Source of the DNA: Haladaptatus pallidirubidus
GTDB taxonomy: Archaea > Halobacteriota > Halobacteria > Halobacteriales > Haladaptataceae
Length of the DNA: 64,000 nt
Reading direction: 5' to 3'
NCBI RefSeq assembly: GCF_020700235.1
Contig: NZ_CP085302.1
Coordinates: 124,001 to 188,000 of the forward strand
Of this stretch, positions 17,909 through 27,521 are shown piece after piece (position 1 is the first letter of the stretch; each line of letters opens with the position of its first letter). A program made the position numbers and the translations under genes. Under the pieces are notes generated by a model. The model did no database searches. It was not told the origin of the DNA and saw nothing but the letters and a program-made list of their open reading frames with translations.

Positions 17909-18571
17909 GTGCTTGTGGCGAGCGAGACAAACGCGAACGGGGAAACGGGGAAACTTGTCGTGGGAACATTCTTGACACTCGATGGAGTGATGCAGGCACC
18001 AAGAGGTCCGGACGAGGACCGTGACGGTGGCTTCGACCATGGTGGGTGGTCGGTCAACTACTGGGATGAAAAGATGGGCGAGGTCATGGACGGTCAGTTT
18101 GCAGAGACTGACGCGTTGCTGCTCGGCAGAAAAACGTACGAGATCTTCGCTGCGCATTGGCCTAATGTCGATGCGGAGGACGACCCCGCGGCGGAGAAAC
18201 TGAACAGTATGCCCAAGTACGTCGCCTCCAGAACCCTCGACGGTGTGGAGTGGAGCAACTCATCGCTCCTCACAGGAGACGTCCGGAGGCTGTTGCTGAT
18301 CTCAAGAAGGATCAAGGTGATACGATTCTGATACAGGCAGTCAAAATTTAATTCAGACACTGCTCGCCCACGATCTCATCGACGAGTTCTGGCTCTGGAC
18401 ATTCCCAGTGGTGTGGAGGAGGGGAAACGATTGTTCGAGGAGGGAACAATTCCTGCAGCCCTTGAACTGACGAAGGCGGAGACATCGAGTACAGGAGTTC
18501 AAATGCTTCGATACGAGCGATCGGGAGAGATTGAGCGTGGCTCATTCGCATTAGATGACGTACCGGAGTGA
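17909..18571 (+). pseudogene. Dihydrofolate reductase-like (RibD C-terminal) protein, frameshifted
   Basis: The GTG at 17909 opens a frame containing GKLVVGTFLTLDGVMQAPRG, DALLLGRKTYEIFAAHWPN and KYVASRTLDGVEWSNS, typical of the DHFR/RibD-C family of small reductases. It shifts frame near 18290 (GDTILIQAV), again near 18360 (LLAHDLIDEFWLWTFPVVW) and near 18420 (KRLFEEGTIPAALELT), ending ALDDVPE at 18571. With at least three frame changes it is a recently decayed gene. Confidence 0.75.
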
Positions 18572-18770
18572 GTCTCGGTACTGACGCGAGCCCATCACCA
18601 GTATAACCGGAGCAAAATAGTAGCCCCCACGTGCTGTGTATTCAGTACAAGCTAGCCACTGCATTAGCCAGAGCGGCCAATTTCAAGTCTCATCATTCGT
18701 TACGAAGACCGATGATAGTCAGTGCGCTTGGAGTTTTCTTTTCGCTGACGCACGAGAAACTTTTGTGCAC

Positions 18771-18778
18771 TATTTATA
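18771..18778 (+). promoter_or_regulatory. TATA box of leader peptide / wHTH gene
   Basis: TATTTATA predicts transcription from about 18802, so the first ATG on the message is the 17-codon ORF at 18814. Confidence 0.45.
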
Positions 18779-18813
18779 GGCACCAAGCAAGATGGCAGAT
18801 ATGTCAGTTTAGG

Positions 18814-18867
18814 ATGGCCGATAGATTTGAGAAGGTTGCTCGTGTTACTCTGTCAAGACTGAAATGA
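18814..18867 (+). CDS. 17-residue leader peptide
   Basis: MADRFEKVARVTLSRLK with its TGA overlapping the ATG of the next gene (ATGA). It follows the TATA box by the right distance to be the first ORF of the transcript, which suggests translational coupling or an upstream regulatory peptide. Alternatively it could be the relic of a longer gene. Confidence 0.4.
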   Translation: MADRFEKVARVTLSRLK

Positions 18868-19295
18868 GAGTGCTCGCGTTCTTACTGCTGTGGGTTGGGA
18901 GAGGAGTATTAGTCTGGGGACTCTGTTTGATTGGCAGTCTGTTTCTCATTGTCTGGTGGTTACAGGTTGATAGTCGAGTTCTCCGGAAAAAAGCCAATAA
19001 ACAGTTAAGAACCGCATATCAAGATACTGAATTTACAAAGAGTGAGTTTATACAGATTACGGATCGGGAATACATTCGCCGGTTATTGAGGTCACATGAT
19101 GGTGAGATGTACCAGACGGAAATCGTCGAATCAACCAATTGGTCAAAAACGAAAGTAAGCGTGAAACTTTCGGAGATGCAATCAGATGGGGAGATCACAA
19201 AGATTCGTCTTGGCCGTGAAAATCTAGTTGTGCTACCGGGAAGTGAGCCAGAGATCATCTCCGAGCAAAACAGTAGGACGGGACAGAATCATTAG
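18864..19295 (+). CDS. Membrane-anchored winged-helix protein
   Basis: 143 residues. Residues 1-35 are a hydrophobic anchor (VLAFLLLWVGRGVLVWGLCL onward), then a charged linker, then a MarR-like winged helix (YIRRLLRSHDGEMYQTEIVE, with recognition helix NWSKTKVSVKLSEM, and wing GEITKIRLGRENLVVLP). Haloarchaea encode many such membrane-tethered HTH proteins, presumably sensing envelope or redox state. The target is unknown. The start overlaps the leader peptide stop. Confidence 0.7.
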   Translation: MRVLAFLLLWVGRGVLVWGLCLIGSLFLIVWWLQVDSRVLRKKANKQLRTAYQDTEFTKSEFIQITDREYIRRLLRSHDGEMYQTEIVESTNWSKTKVSVKLSEMQSDGEITKIRLGRENLVVLPGSEPEIISEQNSRTGQNH

Positions 19296-19734
19296 CGGCG
19301 TCACATCACACTTGAGACGCCGTCACAAACTCAAAGAACCCTATCTTGGAAAATAAAATTTCTAACATGTATATGAATGACGAATCGACCTAATCGACCT
19401 CAGATAGCACGCAATTCTATCTCAAAAGCAAAAGCGTACTGGAGTTCCCCATGATAGATCAGCGCTCTCTCTCTCCAGCACGAAGCCGATTTTCTGCTGC
19501 CTAATAAGCGGAAGTGGAACGACTCCGGGACCCCGGATCAATCTGTGCGCATTTTGTGGTATTAGTCTTCCATACCCCAATGTTTCAGGACTTGCTCGGC
19601 CTGGACAAGGGTGCCGCGACCCGGCAGAGCCTTCTGGCCGTTGAAGTGACATGACGAGCGTCTCGGTGGAGATGATGACGATGATGTGGGTGTTGATAAT
19701 GCTCAACCATATCATCCACAGTACTTCGTCGTGA
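19296..19734. other. Intergenic stretch with one faint remnant
   Basis: No complete gene is supported. The minus strand at about 19575-19665 reads FNGQKALPGRGTLVQAEQVL then KHWGMED before a stop, which looks like the tail of a protein I do not recognise. Nothing else stands out. Confidence 0.3.
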
Positions 19735-20649
19735 TCATGTGGATGTCTGGATCGAGCGACCTGTTTCCTTTTTTAGGTACGTCGAAAGGGAGAGTAAATC
19801 CGACTCATCTAGTCCGAACGCATCGACCTGGTTATGCTCGGTAACATTGGTCATCTCGAGCGCCCGTGCTTGGTTGATCCCAAAGGGTATCTGTGGGATA
19901 GGATCAACTGCGTACAACCCTATCCGAGTAAGGTGATCCGGTACTGAGAAAATTTTGACTGGCGTGCCCTCCGCTTGATAGAGCATCTGCGTCACTTCCC
20001 TAAACGTGAGGACTTCTGGCCCGCCGAGATTGTATGCCTTACCGACGTGCTTCTCATCTTCGAGCGCGTCAGCGGTTATCGTTGCGATGTCCCTGACCCA
20101 GATCGGTTGGAACGTTGGGTGGCTTCCCCCGTCCGGAAGAATCGTTACGTAAGGTGTTGTGTACTTTTTGACGAATGCGAATGTTTCACTTCCCTCGCCG
20201 AAAATAAACGAAGGACGGAGCACAACCCAATCGAGATTCGAATATTCGACGACCATATCACCGAGTCCTTGTGTTCGCCAGTAGGCAATCGGACTGTCTA
20301 TTTCCGCCCCTAACGAACTCATTTCGACGTATCGATCGACATCGTGTTGGCTCGCCGCGTGGGCAGCGTTTACCGCACCACCGATACAAACTGTATCGTG
20401 AAATGTTCCGGGTCGAGGTTCGTTCAGTGGCGGAAGTGCAGTGAGGTTCACCGCGGCGTCTTTTCCCTCATATGCGTCGACGATTGAATTATAATCGGTC
20501 ACGTCACCGGTCGTCGTCTCAACCTCATCGGGGAGAACCGTTGAGTCGGGAGAACGAGAGAGGGAGGTGACTGTGTGACCACGATCGACAAGTTCAGCAC
20601 AGAGATGTCGTCCGACAAATCCGTCACCGCCGGTTACGAGAATATTCAT
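19735..20649 (-). CDS. NAD(P)-dependent epimerase/dehydratase-like protein (NDUFA9-like atypical SDR)
   Basis: 304 residues with a Rossmann glycine motif VTGGDGFVGRHLC at the N-terminus. Further features are GDVTDYNSIVDAYEGKDAAV, VEMSSLGAEIDSPIAYWRTQ in place of the classical YxxxK, and VVLRPSFIFGEG. This pattern matches the atypical SDRs related to the complex I NDUFA9 subunit, which bind NAD(P)H but often catalyse nothing known. It is the last gene of the minus-strand operon beginning with GH15 at 25.05 kb and overlaps the SDR stop by four bases. Confidence 0.82.
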   Translation of the reverse strand: MNILVTGGDGFVGRHLCAELVDRGHTVTSLSRSPDSTVLPDEVETTTGDVTDYNSIVDAYEGKDAAVNLTALPPLNEPRPGTFHDTVCIGGAVNAAHAASQHDVDRYVEMSSLGAEIDSPIAYWRTQGLGDMVVEYSNLDWVVLRPSFIFGEGSETFAFVKKYTTPYVTILPDGGSHPTFQPIWVRDIATITADALEDEKHVGKAYNLGGPEVLTFREVTQMLYQAEGTPVKIFSVPDHLTRIGLYAVDPIPQIPFGINQARALEMTNVTEHNQVDAFGLDESDLLSLSTYLKKETGRSIQTST

Positions 20650-21749
20650 TCTTCGTTCCCCCTGGAGGATATTGGTGAAGAGGTATCCTCCGCCACGTCT
20701 GATTTGGTCGATGAATTGGTTTTAGCATGAGCTCCTTTTGTATTTCGCCATCGCGAGAGGGCAGCGCTGATAAACGTGACCAGTGAAAGTCCGACGACGA
20801 GCAATTGTTTAGGATGCGTCGTCGCCCAGAGCAGGTAACTGCGACTCCGAGCGCGCTCGTCGAACTCCCCGTGCGCACCATAATCTTCCCCATCATCGAC
20901 TGGTTCCCAGAGATTATACGCTCTGTCGGGGTTTTCGGTTTCATCAGTCATCTGTGAACCCCATCCGGATTGGGCTAACTTACGATCAAGTCGGCGAGGG
21001 ATGATTCGATTCCCGAGTATTGCTTTCATAGTCGAACGTCCAACCCACAGTTCGTCGCGGTCGTGGTGGGCTGCCCAGACGATGGCGTCGGCCGCGACTT
21101 CGGGTTGATATATTGGAGGAACGGGCTGTGGTTTGTTCGGGAGATGACTCTTGACCCATTCGAACTGTGGCGTGTTGAGCGCTGGCATCTGAACCATCGA
21201 CAATTGGATGTCGCTCTCCTCGTGAATCAGCTCTGTCCGTACTGACTCGGTGAATCCCTGGATGGCGTGTTTCGAGCCACAGTACGCCGACTGTAGCGGA
21301 ATCCCGCGATAGGCGAGTGCCGATCCGACCTGGATGATCGTCCCTTCGTCGCGTGGAATCATTCGGTCGAGTGCGGTCTGTGTTCCGTACACACAGCCAA
21401 GATACGTGGTCTCGGTTACTCGTCGATACTCGTCGGCTTCCATGTCTTTCGCTGGCGAGAAAACCGAGGTCATCGCATTGTTCACCCAGATGTCGATCGA
21501 GCCGAATTCGTCCTCAACGGCGTCTGCTGCTGCTTCAACCTGCTCTGGGTCGGCGACATCGGTTGACACCACGAGCGCCTCGCTACCAGCATCCTCGACA
21601 TCCTGACGGGCAGCCTCGAGCCCTGCTTCTCCGCGGGCGAGGAGTCCAATGTGTGCACCCTGTTCGGCGAACGCACGAGCAGTTGCTCGGCCAACGCCGG
21701 CCGATGCTCCTGTAATCACGACGACTTCCGGTTTGTTTTTCGTATTCAT
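20646..21749 (-). CDS. SDR-family oxidoreductase with C-terminal membrane segment
   Basis: About 367 residues. A classical SDR with TGASAGVGRATARAFAEQGA (cofactor), NNAMTSVFSP, the catalytic Ser region GSALAYRGIPLQ and YCGSKHAIQGF (Tyr and Lys). After the SDR fold a linker leads to a hydrophobic stretch, QLLVVGLSLVTFISAALSR, near the C-terminus, so it is probably membrane-attached. An ATG five codons upstream (21764) is possible. It overlaps the next gene and follows the SPW/VKOR gene closely, so the four genes are one operon. Confidence 0.85.
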   Translation of the reverse strand: MNTKNKPEVVVITGASAGVGRATARAFAEQGAHIGLLARGEAGLEAARQDVEDAGSEALVVSTDVADPEQVEAAADAVEDEFGSIDIWVNNAMTSVFSPAKDMEADEYRRVTETTYLGCVYGTQTALDRMIPRDEGTIIQVGSALAYRGIPLQSAYCGSKHAIQGFTESVRTELIHEESDIQLSMVQMPALNTPQFEWVKSHLPNKPQPVPPIYQPEVAADAIVWAAHHDRDELWVGRSTMKAILGNRIIPRRLDRKLAQSGWGSQMTDETENPDRAYNLWEPVDDGEDYGAHGEFDERARSRSYLLWATTHPKQLLVVGLSLVTFISAALSRWRNTKGAHAKTNSSTKSDVAEDTSSPISSRGNEE

Positions 21750-21773
21750 GTGGATTGTCTCCATATATTCGTA

Positions 21774-23156
21774 TTAGACGATGTACTGTGGCCACCACTC
21801 CCCGTACTCGTCCCGAATCGTCCCCTGCGGGATACTGACGAGGATCAGCAACGCACCGACGACAACGCCGTTTAGTGCCGCGATCATCGGCGCGCCGAAC
21901 AGCCACGGTGCTGCAATGGCCCATGCACCAAGTGGTATATTGATGAATCTGATTGCGCGTGCAGGTTCGGCCGTGGCGATCACAGCGAACGAGACAGCTA
22001 ATGCACCCACGAGGTGACTGCTATCAGCGATTGATCCTTGCGTCCCGAAGATGGTCGGCGAAAGCATCAACCAGAATCCGAGCGCCATTCCCCCGAGGAG
22101 GTACCAGGGGATCGAGATGCCCCAGAACATTCCTGCGGGCCGATCACGATCCGCTCGTGTTTCACCCGAGATGCCAGCGTCGTCTTCGGAGAGATGGCCA
22201 CCCATCCAGAACGCATGCCAGAGCGACACGCCCTCGGTCATACGGCGCTTGAGCAGCTGCATCATCGCGACCACTTCGTCGATAGAGAGCGAAATCATCC
22301 ATAGCATGCCGAACGCCGAGAGTAGACACAGGGTGCACCACGTTCCGACGAGAATTGGTTGGAAGATGACTAACAGAATCTGCACGAATCCGAGCGGGAT
22401 GACCACGATCCCGAAAAACGTCACCATCCACGGCATCGTCCGCCACCGGCTCTTATCACCCATGAACCCCATGAGCGACTCGAGCGCGTACGCGACAGCA
22501 CCCAGACCAGCGTCTGATACGGGGAACGCCTCCGAGACGCGAGAATTGAGTATCTGCATGGTTCCGGTCCCGAAGACGGGGTCCCAGGCGAAGTTGATAT
22601 ACCCGAGTTGAAACGCTGCCATGTAGCGGGAGATGAAAAACCCGAAGAGACCCAGTGCAATGATTGGCGCGCGTTGGGCTGCCGTCGAAGGGTTGTATGA
22701 CCAACCCGATGGGACAGCCGCGCCCTTCATTTCCATGCGCATCATGATGATGATCGAGAACGTGATCACCAGAATGCCCACCAAACTATCGTTTAGATAC
22801 GCAGCAGCCGTTGGTGCGTGGAACACGAGTGGTGCCATCAACAGCCAGAGTCCTACGAAGCCATTCGCGTACGATGCCCAGGGGTTGTTCCGAACGAGCG
22901 TCAGCCCACTTAGTCCGATGAGCACGAGACCGGTGATGATGTCGCTCCAGGTCATCAATACACTCTCATATCCAAGAGAGAACGGACTGAAAATCAACCA
23001 GAGACCGAGCGAGATGACGCCGTATTGTATCCACGACTCTTTGAGTGGATGCCGGAGCATCATCTCTCCCGGCTCTTGCATCTCTTGGTCTGTCTTCTCG
23101 TCCTGCAGATCCTGTTCATCCGCTACGGCTGATTGATGGTCTTGATTGTCAGTCAC
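21774..23156 (-). CDS. SPW-repeat / vitamin K epoxide reductase-like membrane protein
   Basis: 460 residues with about a dozen membrane helices. Two SPW-type segments (IFSPFSLGYESVLMTWSDII; ISIPWYLLGGMALGFWLMLS) flank a central VKOR-like part containing the redox pair GTWCTLCLLSAFGM. VKOR proteins move electrons between quinones and thiols. The combined architecture is common in haloarchaea next to GH15 and SDR genes. It lies two bases from the GH15 stop, within the operon. Confidence 0.78.
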   Translation of the reverse strand: MTDNQDHQSAVADEQDLQDEKTDQEMQEPGEMMLRHPLKESWIQYGVISLGLWLIFSPFSLGYESVLMTWSDIITGLVLIGLSGLTLVRNNPWASYANGFVGLWLLMAPLVFHAPTAAAYLNDSLVGILVITFSIIIMMRMEMKGAAVPSGWSYNPSTAAQRAPIIALGLFGFFISRYMAAFQLGYINFAWDPVFGTGTMQILNSRVSEAFPVSDAGLGAVAYALESLMGFMGDKSRWRTMPWMVTFFGIVVIPLGFVQILLVIFQPILVGTWCTLCLLSAFGMLWMISLSIDEVVAMMQLLKRRMTEGVSLWHAFWMGGHLSEDDAGISGETRADRDRPAGMFWGISIPWYLLGGMALGFWLMLSPTIFGTQGSIADSSHLVGALAVSFAVIATAEPARAIRFINIPLGAWAIAAPWLFGAPMIAALNGVVVGALLILVSIPQGTIRDEYGEWWPQYIV

Positions 23157-23158
23157 GG

Positions 23159-25054
23159 TTACTCACGCTCGTTTTGTGATCGTGTCGTGGCATCGGTCGA
23201 CAAATCGCGCTCAACAGTCGAATCTGTTCCAATGGCGTTTGGTTTCGGTTGATTTTCTCCCCTGGTCTCCCCGAGGTAGAGCGCGCTGGTAATAAGTCCG
23301 AGATGGCTGAACGCCTGTGGGTAATTGCCGAGAAGGATTCCTGTTTCTGGATCGACTTCTTCGGCGAGATGGCCGAGGGGACTTACATGTTGTAATACGT
23401 TCTGGAAGACCGTCGCTGCCTCCTCATCTCGGCCGGAGAGGGCAAGCGCATTAACTAACCAGAACGAACACAGGACGAACGTCCCTTCCTCACCGGGAAG
23501 TCCGTCATCGCCTTCGTAGCGATCAACTAGTCCATCGCTGATCATCAGTCGGTCGAGCGTCGCATCGATCGTCGCTTGAATGCGAGAATCGTCGGCCGGA
23601 AGGAAGCCCACGACGGGGATGAGAAGATTCGTCGCGTCGAGCGTGTCTTCGTCGCGAAACGCACGAACGAAACTGTTTGCTTTTTCGCTATAGCCCTTTT
23701 CTATAACGGCTTCTTTGATGGCTCGCCGACTCTCTTCCCAACGGTCGACAGGGCCATCGAGTTCTGTTTCCTCGACGATTTTGAGCCCCCGATCCACTGC
23801 AACCCAGCACATTACCTTCGAGTAAACAAAGTGGTGCTGGTCAGTTCGAACTTCCCAAATCCCAGCACCGGGTTCTTGCCATGCCTCACACACGTAGTTG
23901 ATCAGTTTCTTTATCGCCTCCCAGTCCTGTTCGTCGATGGTTGCCCCGTAACGGGTAGTTTCGTAGATCCCGTAAATTAGCTCGCCATAAACGTCCAGTT
24001 GGGTCTGATCCGCCGCCGCGTTACCAATTCGGACGGGAGCAGAGCGGCGGTAGCCAGAGAGATGATCGAGCGTCCGCTCATCTGGGACGGATCCACCGTG
24101 CACTCCGTAGACCGGATGGATATCTCCGGGGTCACCACGCGAGCAGTGATCCAAACAGAGATCGAAATACGCTTTCGCTTCACTCAGGTGTCCCAGTTCA
24201 GTAAGTGCTCGCACCGTGGAGGCAGCGTCACGAATCCAGTTGTATCGATAGTCCCAGTTTCGTACGCCACCAATATCTTCAGGGAGTGAGGTCGTCGGAG
24301 CCGCACAGATCGCCCCAGTCTCGTGATTAATTAGTAATTTGAGAGTCAGTGCTGATCGCACGACGATCTGGTGCCACTGTTCAGCAACCGGACACGATTC
24401 AGTGGTCGAACATTCGTGTGCCCAGTCCCGCCAGGAGCGGATCAAGTCGTCCCGTATCTCCCGATGGTTCGCCGGCTCGATCGGGAGCTCGTGATCGTAA
24501 CCGAGAATGAACCACTCTGTTTCTCCTTCGGTAAGCGTGACTGTAGCGCTCGCACCGTGGGTTGAGGCTTGTAGCGGAATCGTGCTTGAGAGAAACACTT
24601 CTTCGTCAGTTCCCGTAGCGACGACCCCGTGTCGTGCTGGTTCGACAGTCGGCACGAATCGAGCGTAATCGAGGCGCGGCTCGAAGTCAACCTGGAGGTC
24701 GATCTGCCCACTTTCGCATGTGATGTGCCGATAAATCGCTTGGTTGGGCGTTCGACTCGTCTGGGCAATCTTCGGAACAGGCATGAAATCGGTGACCGTT
24801 GCCTGACCTGACGCTGTTCGAAAGCGAGTTTGGAGGACATTCGTTCGGTCGATGTACTCCTGAACCGCCTCGAACGACGCCGTCGGTTGGATCGTGAAGT
24901 AACCACCTCGATGACTATCGAGAATTCGAGCAAAGATGCTCGGCGAATCGACGTACGGGAAACAACACCAGTCGATCGCCCCGTCTCGACCGACGAGAGC
25001 CACTGTTTCTAGATTGCCGATAATACCGTAGTCTTCGAGGGGTTTGTACTCCAT
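23159..25054 (-). CDS. Glycoside hydrolase family 15 protein (trehalase/glucoamylase-like)
   Basis: About 631 residues from MEYKPLEDYGIIGNLETVAL. It has an N-terminal beta domain (DWCCFPYVDSPSIFARILD) and a (alpha/alpha)6 barrel with GVRNWDYRYNWIRDAASTVR and the second acidic region EEVDPETGILLGNYPQAFSH. Both general acid/base glutamates are plausibly present. The family hydrolyses alpha-glucans or trehalose, and this length and opening match the haloarchaeal/mycobacterial trehalase type. The longer ATG at 25087 is possible. It is the first gene of the 25.05-19.7 kb operon. Confidence 0.88.
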   Translation of the reverse strand: MEYKPLEDYGIIGNLETVALVGRDGAIDWCCFPYVDSPSIFARILDSHRGGYFTIQPTASFEAVQEYIDRTNVLQTRFRTASGQATVTDFMPVPKIAQTSRTPNQAIYRHITCESGQIDLQVDFEPRLDYARFVPTVEPARHGVVATGTDEEVFLSSTIPLQASTHGASATVTLTEGETEWFILGYDHELPIEPANHREIRDDLIRSWRDWAHECSTTESCPVAEQWHQIVVRSALTLKLLINHETGAICAAPTTSLPEDIGGVRNWDYRYNWIRDAASTVRALTELGHLSEAKAYFDLCLDHCSRGDPGDIHPVYGVHGGSVPDERTLDHLSGYRRSAPVRIGNAAADQTQLDVYGELIYGIYETTRYGATIDEQDWEAIKKLINYVCEAWQEPGAGIWEVRTDQHHFVYSKVMCWVAVDRGLKIVEETELDGPVDRWEESRRAIKEAVIEKGYSEKANSFVRAFRDEDTLDATNLLIPVVGFLPADDSRIQATIDATLDRLMISDGLVDRYEGDDGLPGEEGTFVLCSFWLVNALALSGRDEEAATVFQNVLQHVSPLGHLAEEVDPETGILLGNYPQAFSHLGLITSALYLGETRGENQPKPNAIGTDSTVERDLSTDATTRSQNERE

Positions 25055-25152
25055 AGGTGTTGTATAAATATTCTCGATTGTGTTCAAGCCAGTTTACTGA
25101 TTCACTCGAATTGCCAGCGTTTCATGTGAGCTGGTAATAGTGGATAGTAGCG

Positions 25153-25509
25153 CTATGCCATCAGGTTTCGACAACTTTCGGCACACTCCCGGAGCACGTC
25201 GGCACAGACCTGGCAGTGGTCGGCATCGTGTTGGTCACATTCCTCTGCGCATTCTTCGGCCACACCCGCATTAATCTCCGCCAGCTCGGGACTGTAGCTG
25301 GAATCACGTGCCATGAAGCGGGCGTGCAGGGATGCGATGTCCGCGACGTCCCGACAGAGCCGAAGACAGCGAGCCATCGATTCGCCTTCGTCAGCGCACG
25401 CGTCAGCGCACCACTCGCACACTTCGGCGGCTTCGTTACAGAGTTCGATGCACTCGCGCTCTTCCTCGCTTAGGTGGTCGATCTTGGAAACGGTTTCTGA
25501 AAGCGACAT
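25153..25509 (-). CDS. Four-helix-bundle copper-binding protein (DUF326/Csp-like)
   Basis: About 118 residues from MSLSETVSKIDHLSEEEREC. Cysteines recur in helical register: CIELCNEAAEVCEWCADACA, CLRLCRD, CAEECDQHDADHCQVC, ADVLRECAESC. This pattern lines the core of a four-helix bundle that stores Cu(I), as in Csp proteins. Earlier in-frame ATGs up to 25641 add residues that lack this pattern. It is a lone gene whose role fits the copper module at 60-64 kb, although the two are not linked. Confidence 0.8.
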   Translation of the reverse strand: MSLSETVSKIDHLSEEERECIELCNEAAEVCEWCADACADEGESMARCLRLCRDVADIASLHARFMARDSSYSPELAEINAGVAEECAEECDQHDADHCQVCADVLRECAESCRNLMA

Positions 25510-26050
25510 TGCCTTCTTACATATGGTAGACTGGCTTTTGCCAGTGGTGGCTAACATTTCAAAGCCGGAAAGGCCGACCTCCTCTGTAATCGGTGATTGA
25601 CCCCGTAGAGCCAAGCGACGGACAATCCGAATCGCGATCATTGATTTCCAGAGATCCCCTCAATCGAAAATTTGTGTCTTATCTACCTTGTATTCTAAAT
25701 TTTCCCGCCAATTTTGTTTACGAGAGGTGGATCGATACCCACTAAGTTGACAGCCTCGAAGGAACAGTTTGCTCAGGCTCTTTACCGTGAGCGTCGAAGC
25801 ATATGCTATTAGACGTGCTGGCGGTAGACATAAAAAACGCAGGAATACTGAGCAGGATCACTAATATTCTAAATGTTGCCAGCGCATACTTCACGTACGA
25901 CGAGTTCCGGTAGCCAAAATACGTGACACCCGTTTTGAAGTAATACAATCACGTAGAACAAACTGCTCAAACTGTTCTAGCAGATCAATGTGTACCTGGG
26001 AGTGTTTCATTGCAATCAGTCAGATTTGCCTTCTTCGGCAATCTGTTTTT
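25510..26050. other. Intergenic stretch
   Basis: No convincing gene. A 68-codon minus-strand frame at 25742-25948 has one hydrophobic segment (ALATFRILVILLSIPAFFMS) but no promoter or recognisable family, so it is only a possible small membrane protein. Confidence 0.3.
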
Positions 26051-26821
26051 ATGCCAGATGCACTCGCCAGCGTGGAGGACGCGTTAGACATCCCTGACGA
26101 CGCAGACAATGAGGAAATCGCCGACGCTGTCGCACACTACCGAGAGCATCATCCCGTAATGAATCGATTGGCTGGTGCTCGCGAGGTCTACATCGAAAGT
26201 GAGCACACGACCGGCAATAGCCAACCCTCACAGACAGTCCGAAACGTCATGCAGGCGGTCAACGAAGGGAAACGATGCCTGCTCGTCTCGCGGGAACAGA
26301 CAGCTAGACGTGTCCATACAACGCTCCTCAAGGAACCGAAGGGCTGTCACAAGAACCATTCCGTCGATGGCGAACAACGCTTCTACACGCTCACGGGAGA
26401 CGTAGCGATCGACGGCGAGATCATAACTCGTCCTGGGAGCAGCGACAACGTCTGGGTGTATGAAGAGAGCAGTGGGGAGTATGTCCTCCGTGACGACAAC
26501 AGAACAGAGCACGCTCGCTTCGAGAACGCTGAGGCGATCTTCGAGGATGCTACTGCCTACCCGATGGGCGGCGACCGATCGATAAAAGCGCCGATCATTC
26601 CCGACTATGACACGGACATGCTGGACATCATCGTCGTCAAAGAAGACGCAAAGACGCCAGCAGACTTGTTCCTCTACCGATCTGATGGCGACCATGTCCC
26701 GCTGGATATGCTTGCTACCGACGACGGGGAAGCTATCCAGACGATCGCTGACGACGAACACAGCCACGAGGAACCCGAGTCAGAAGATGACGGCGGAGAT
26801 ATCGTTGACGCCCTCCGTTAA
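26051..26821 (+). CDS. Hypothetical haloarchaeal accessory protein
   Basis: About 256 residues from MPDALASVEDALDIPDDADN. It is acidic, with a mixed alpha/beta pattern (EGKRCLLVSREQTARRVHTT, RFYTLTGDVAIDGEIITRPG) and a very acidic C-terminus. I recognise no catalytic motif. The segment on multi-residue batches (NVMQAVNEGKRCLLVSRE) recalls NTP-dependent helicase-like linkers but without Walker motifs. Its stop overlaps that of the convergent wHTH gene by four bases, and the two sit beside the 27.5-28.65 kb repeat array. Confidence 0.6.
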   Translation: MPDALASVEDALDIPDDADNEEIADAVAHYREHHPVMNRLAGAREVYIESEHTTGNSQPSQTVRNVMQAVNEGKRCLLVSREQTARRVHTTLLKEPKGCHKNHSVDGEQRFYTLTGDVAIDGEIITRPGSSDNVWVYEESSGEYVLRDDNRTEHARFENAEAIFEDATAYPMGGDRSIKAPIIPDYDTDMLDIIVVKEDAKTPADLFLYRSDGDHVPLDMLATDDGEAIQTIADDEHSHEEPESEDDGGDIVDALR

Positions 26822-27336
26822 TTGACGTCGAGCAGGTCGCGCATCTTTGCGACGTTCTCGTCACTCACTGCATCACTTTTCGACGCCAGCAAGACGAGCG
26901 CTTTCTTGATTTTCTCCTGATCGTCCAACTGATTCTCGACTGTTTCAAGCCGATTCTCTACAGCTGCTACCCGCGCTGCTGTCTCGGTAGTTGGCGGTGG
27001 ACTGAGCGCCGTGTCAGTCGTCTCGATGAACTCCTCGGCGAACTCGGTAAGTCGCCAGATCCGTGCTGGGCGGCCACCACCAGCGGGGTATTCTCGCTCC
27101 TCTGTGTCCTCGATCAGTCCCCACTCTTCCATCGTTACCAAGTGGTGATTAGCACTTCCTGTTGGCACGTCAGCACGCTCGCGAAGAATGGATGTGTTCA
27201 ACTCGCTTTCATCTGCATTGGCGAACGCAGCAAGGATGCTCCGGCGGTGCTGGCTCCCCTGGTTGAGCTTCCGCTCGATAGTGTCCATCTGTGCACCCCT
27301 GTCCTCGTCGTCATGGTCAGATGTATCAGCTGGCAT
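26818..27336 (-). CDS. Winged-helix regulator with C-terminal coiled coil
   Basis: 172 residues. A winged helix (GSQHRRSILAAFANADESEL, SILRERADVPTGSANHHLVT) with wing GGGRPARIWRLTEFAEEF, then a coiled coil AARVAAVENRLETVENQLDD that would dimerise it. Such haloarchaeal HTH proteins are often plasmid-borne. Transcription would start next to the repeat array on its upstream side, with a TATA-like CGTAATATTATAG at about 27370-27382. It is the best local candidate for a protein binding the array, by position only. Confidence 0.72.
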   Translation of the reverse strand: MPADTSDHDDEDRGAQMDTIERKLNQGSQHRRSILAAFANADESELNTSILRERADVPTGSANHHLVTMEEWGLIEDTEEREYPAGGGRPARIWRLTEFAEEFIETTDTALSPPPTTETAARVAAVENRLETVENQLDDQEKIKKALVLLASKSDAVSDENVAKMRDLLDVN

Positions 27337-27521
27337 GAGTAGTCACAAGCAAGGATAACGGAGTGAGGAAACTATAATATTACGATTGTACCAAGTTGGT
27401 TTACCTAGGCCGAAGGAAGAGCTATGGGAACCAACCAATGGGCAAAAACTAGCGAAGCCGGGCTATCAGAGAGAATCATCAGAAACTGGAAACAAGTGTG
27501 TACGACACAACGCAGGGGGCT

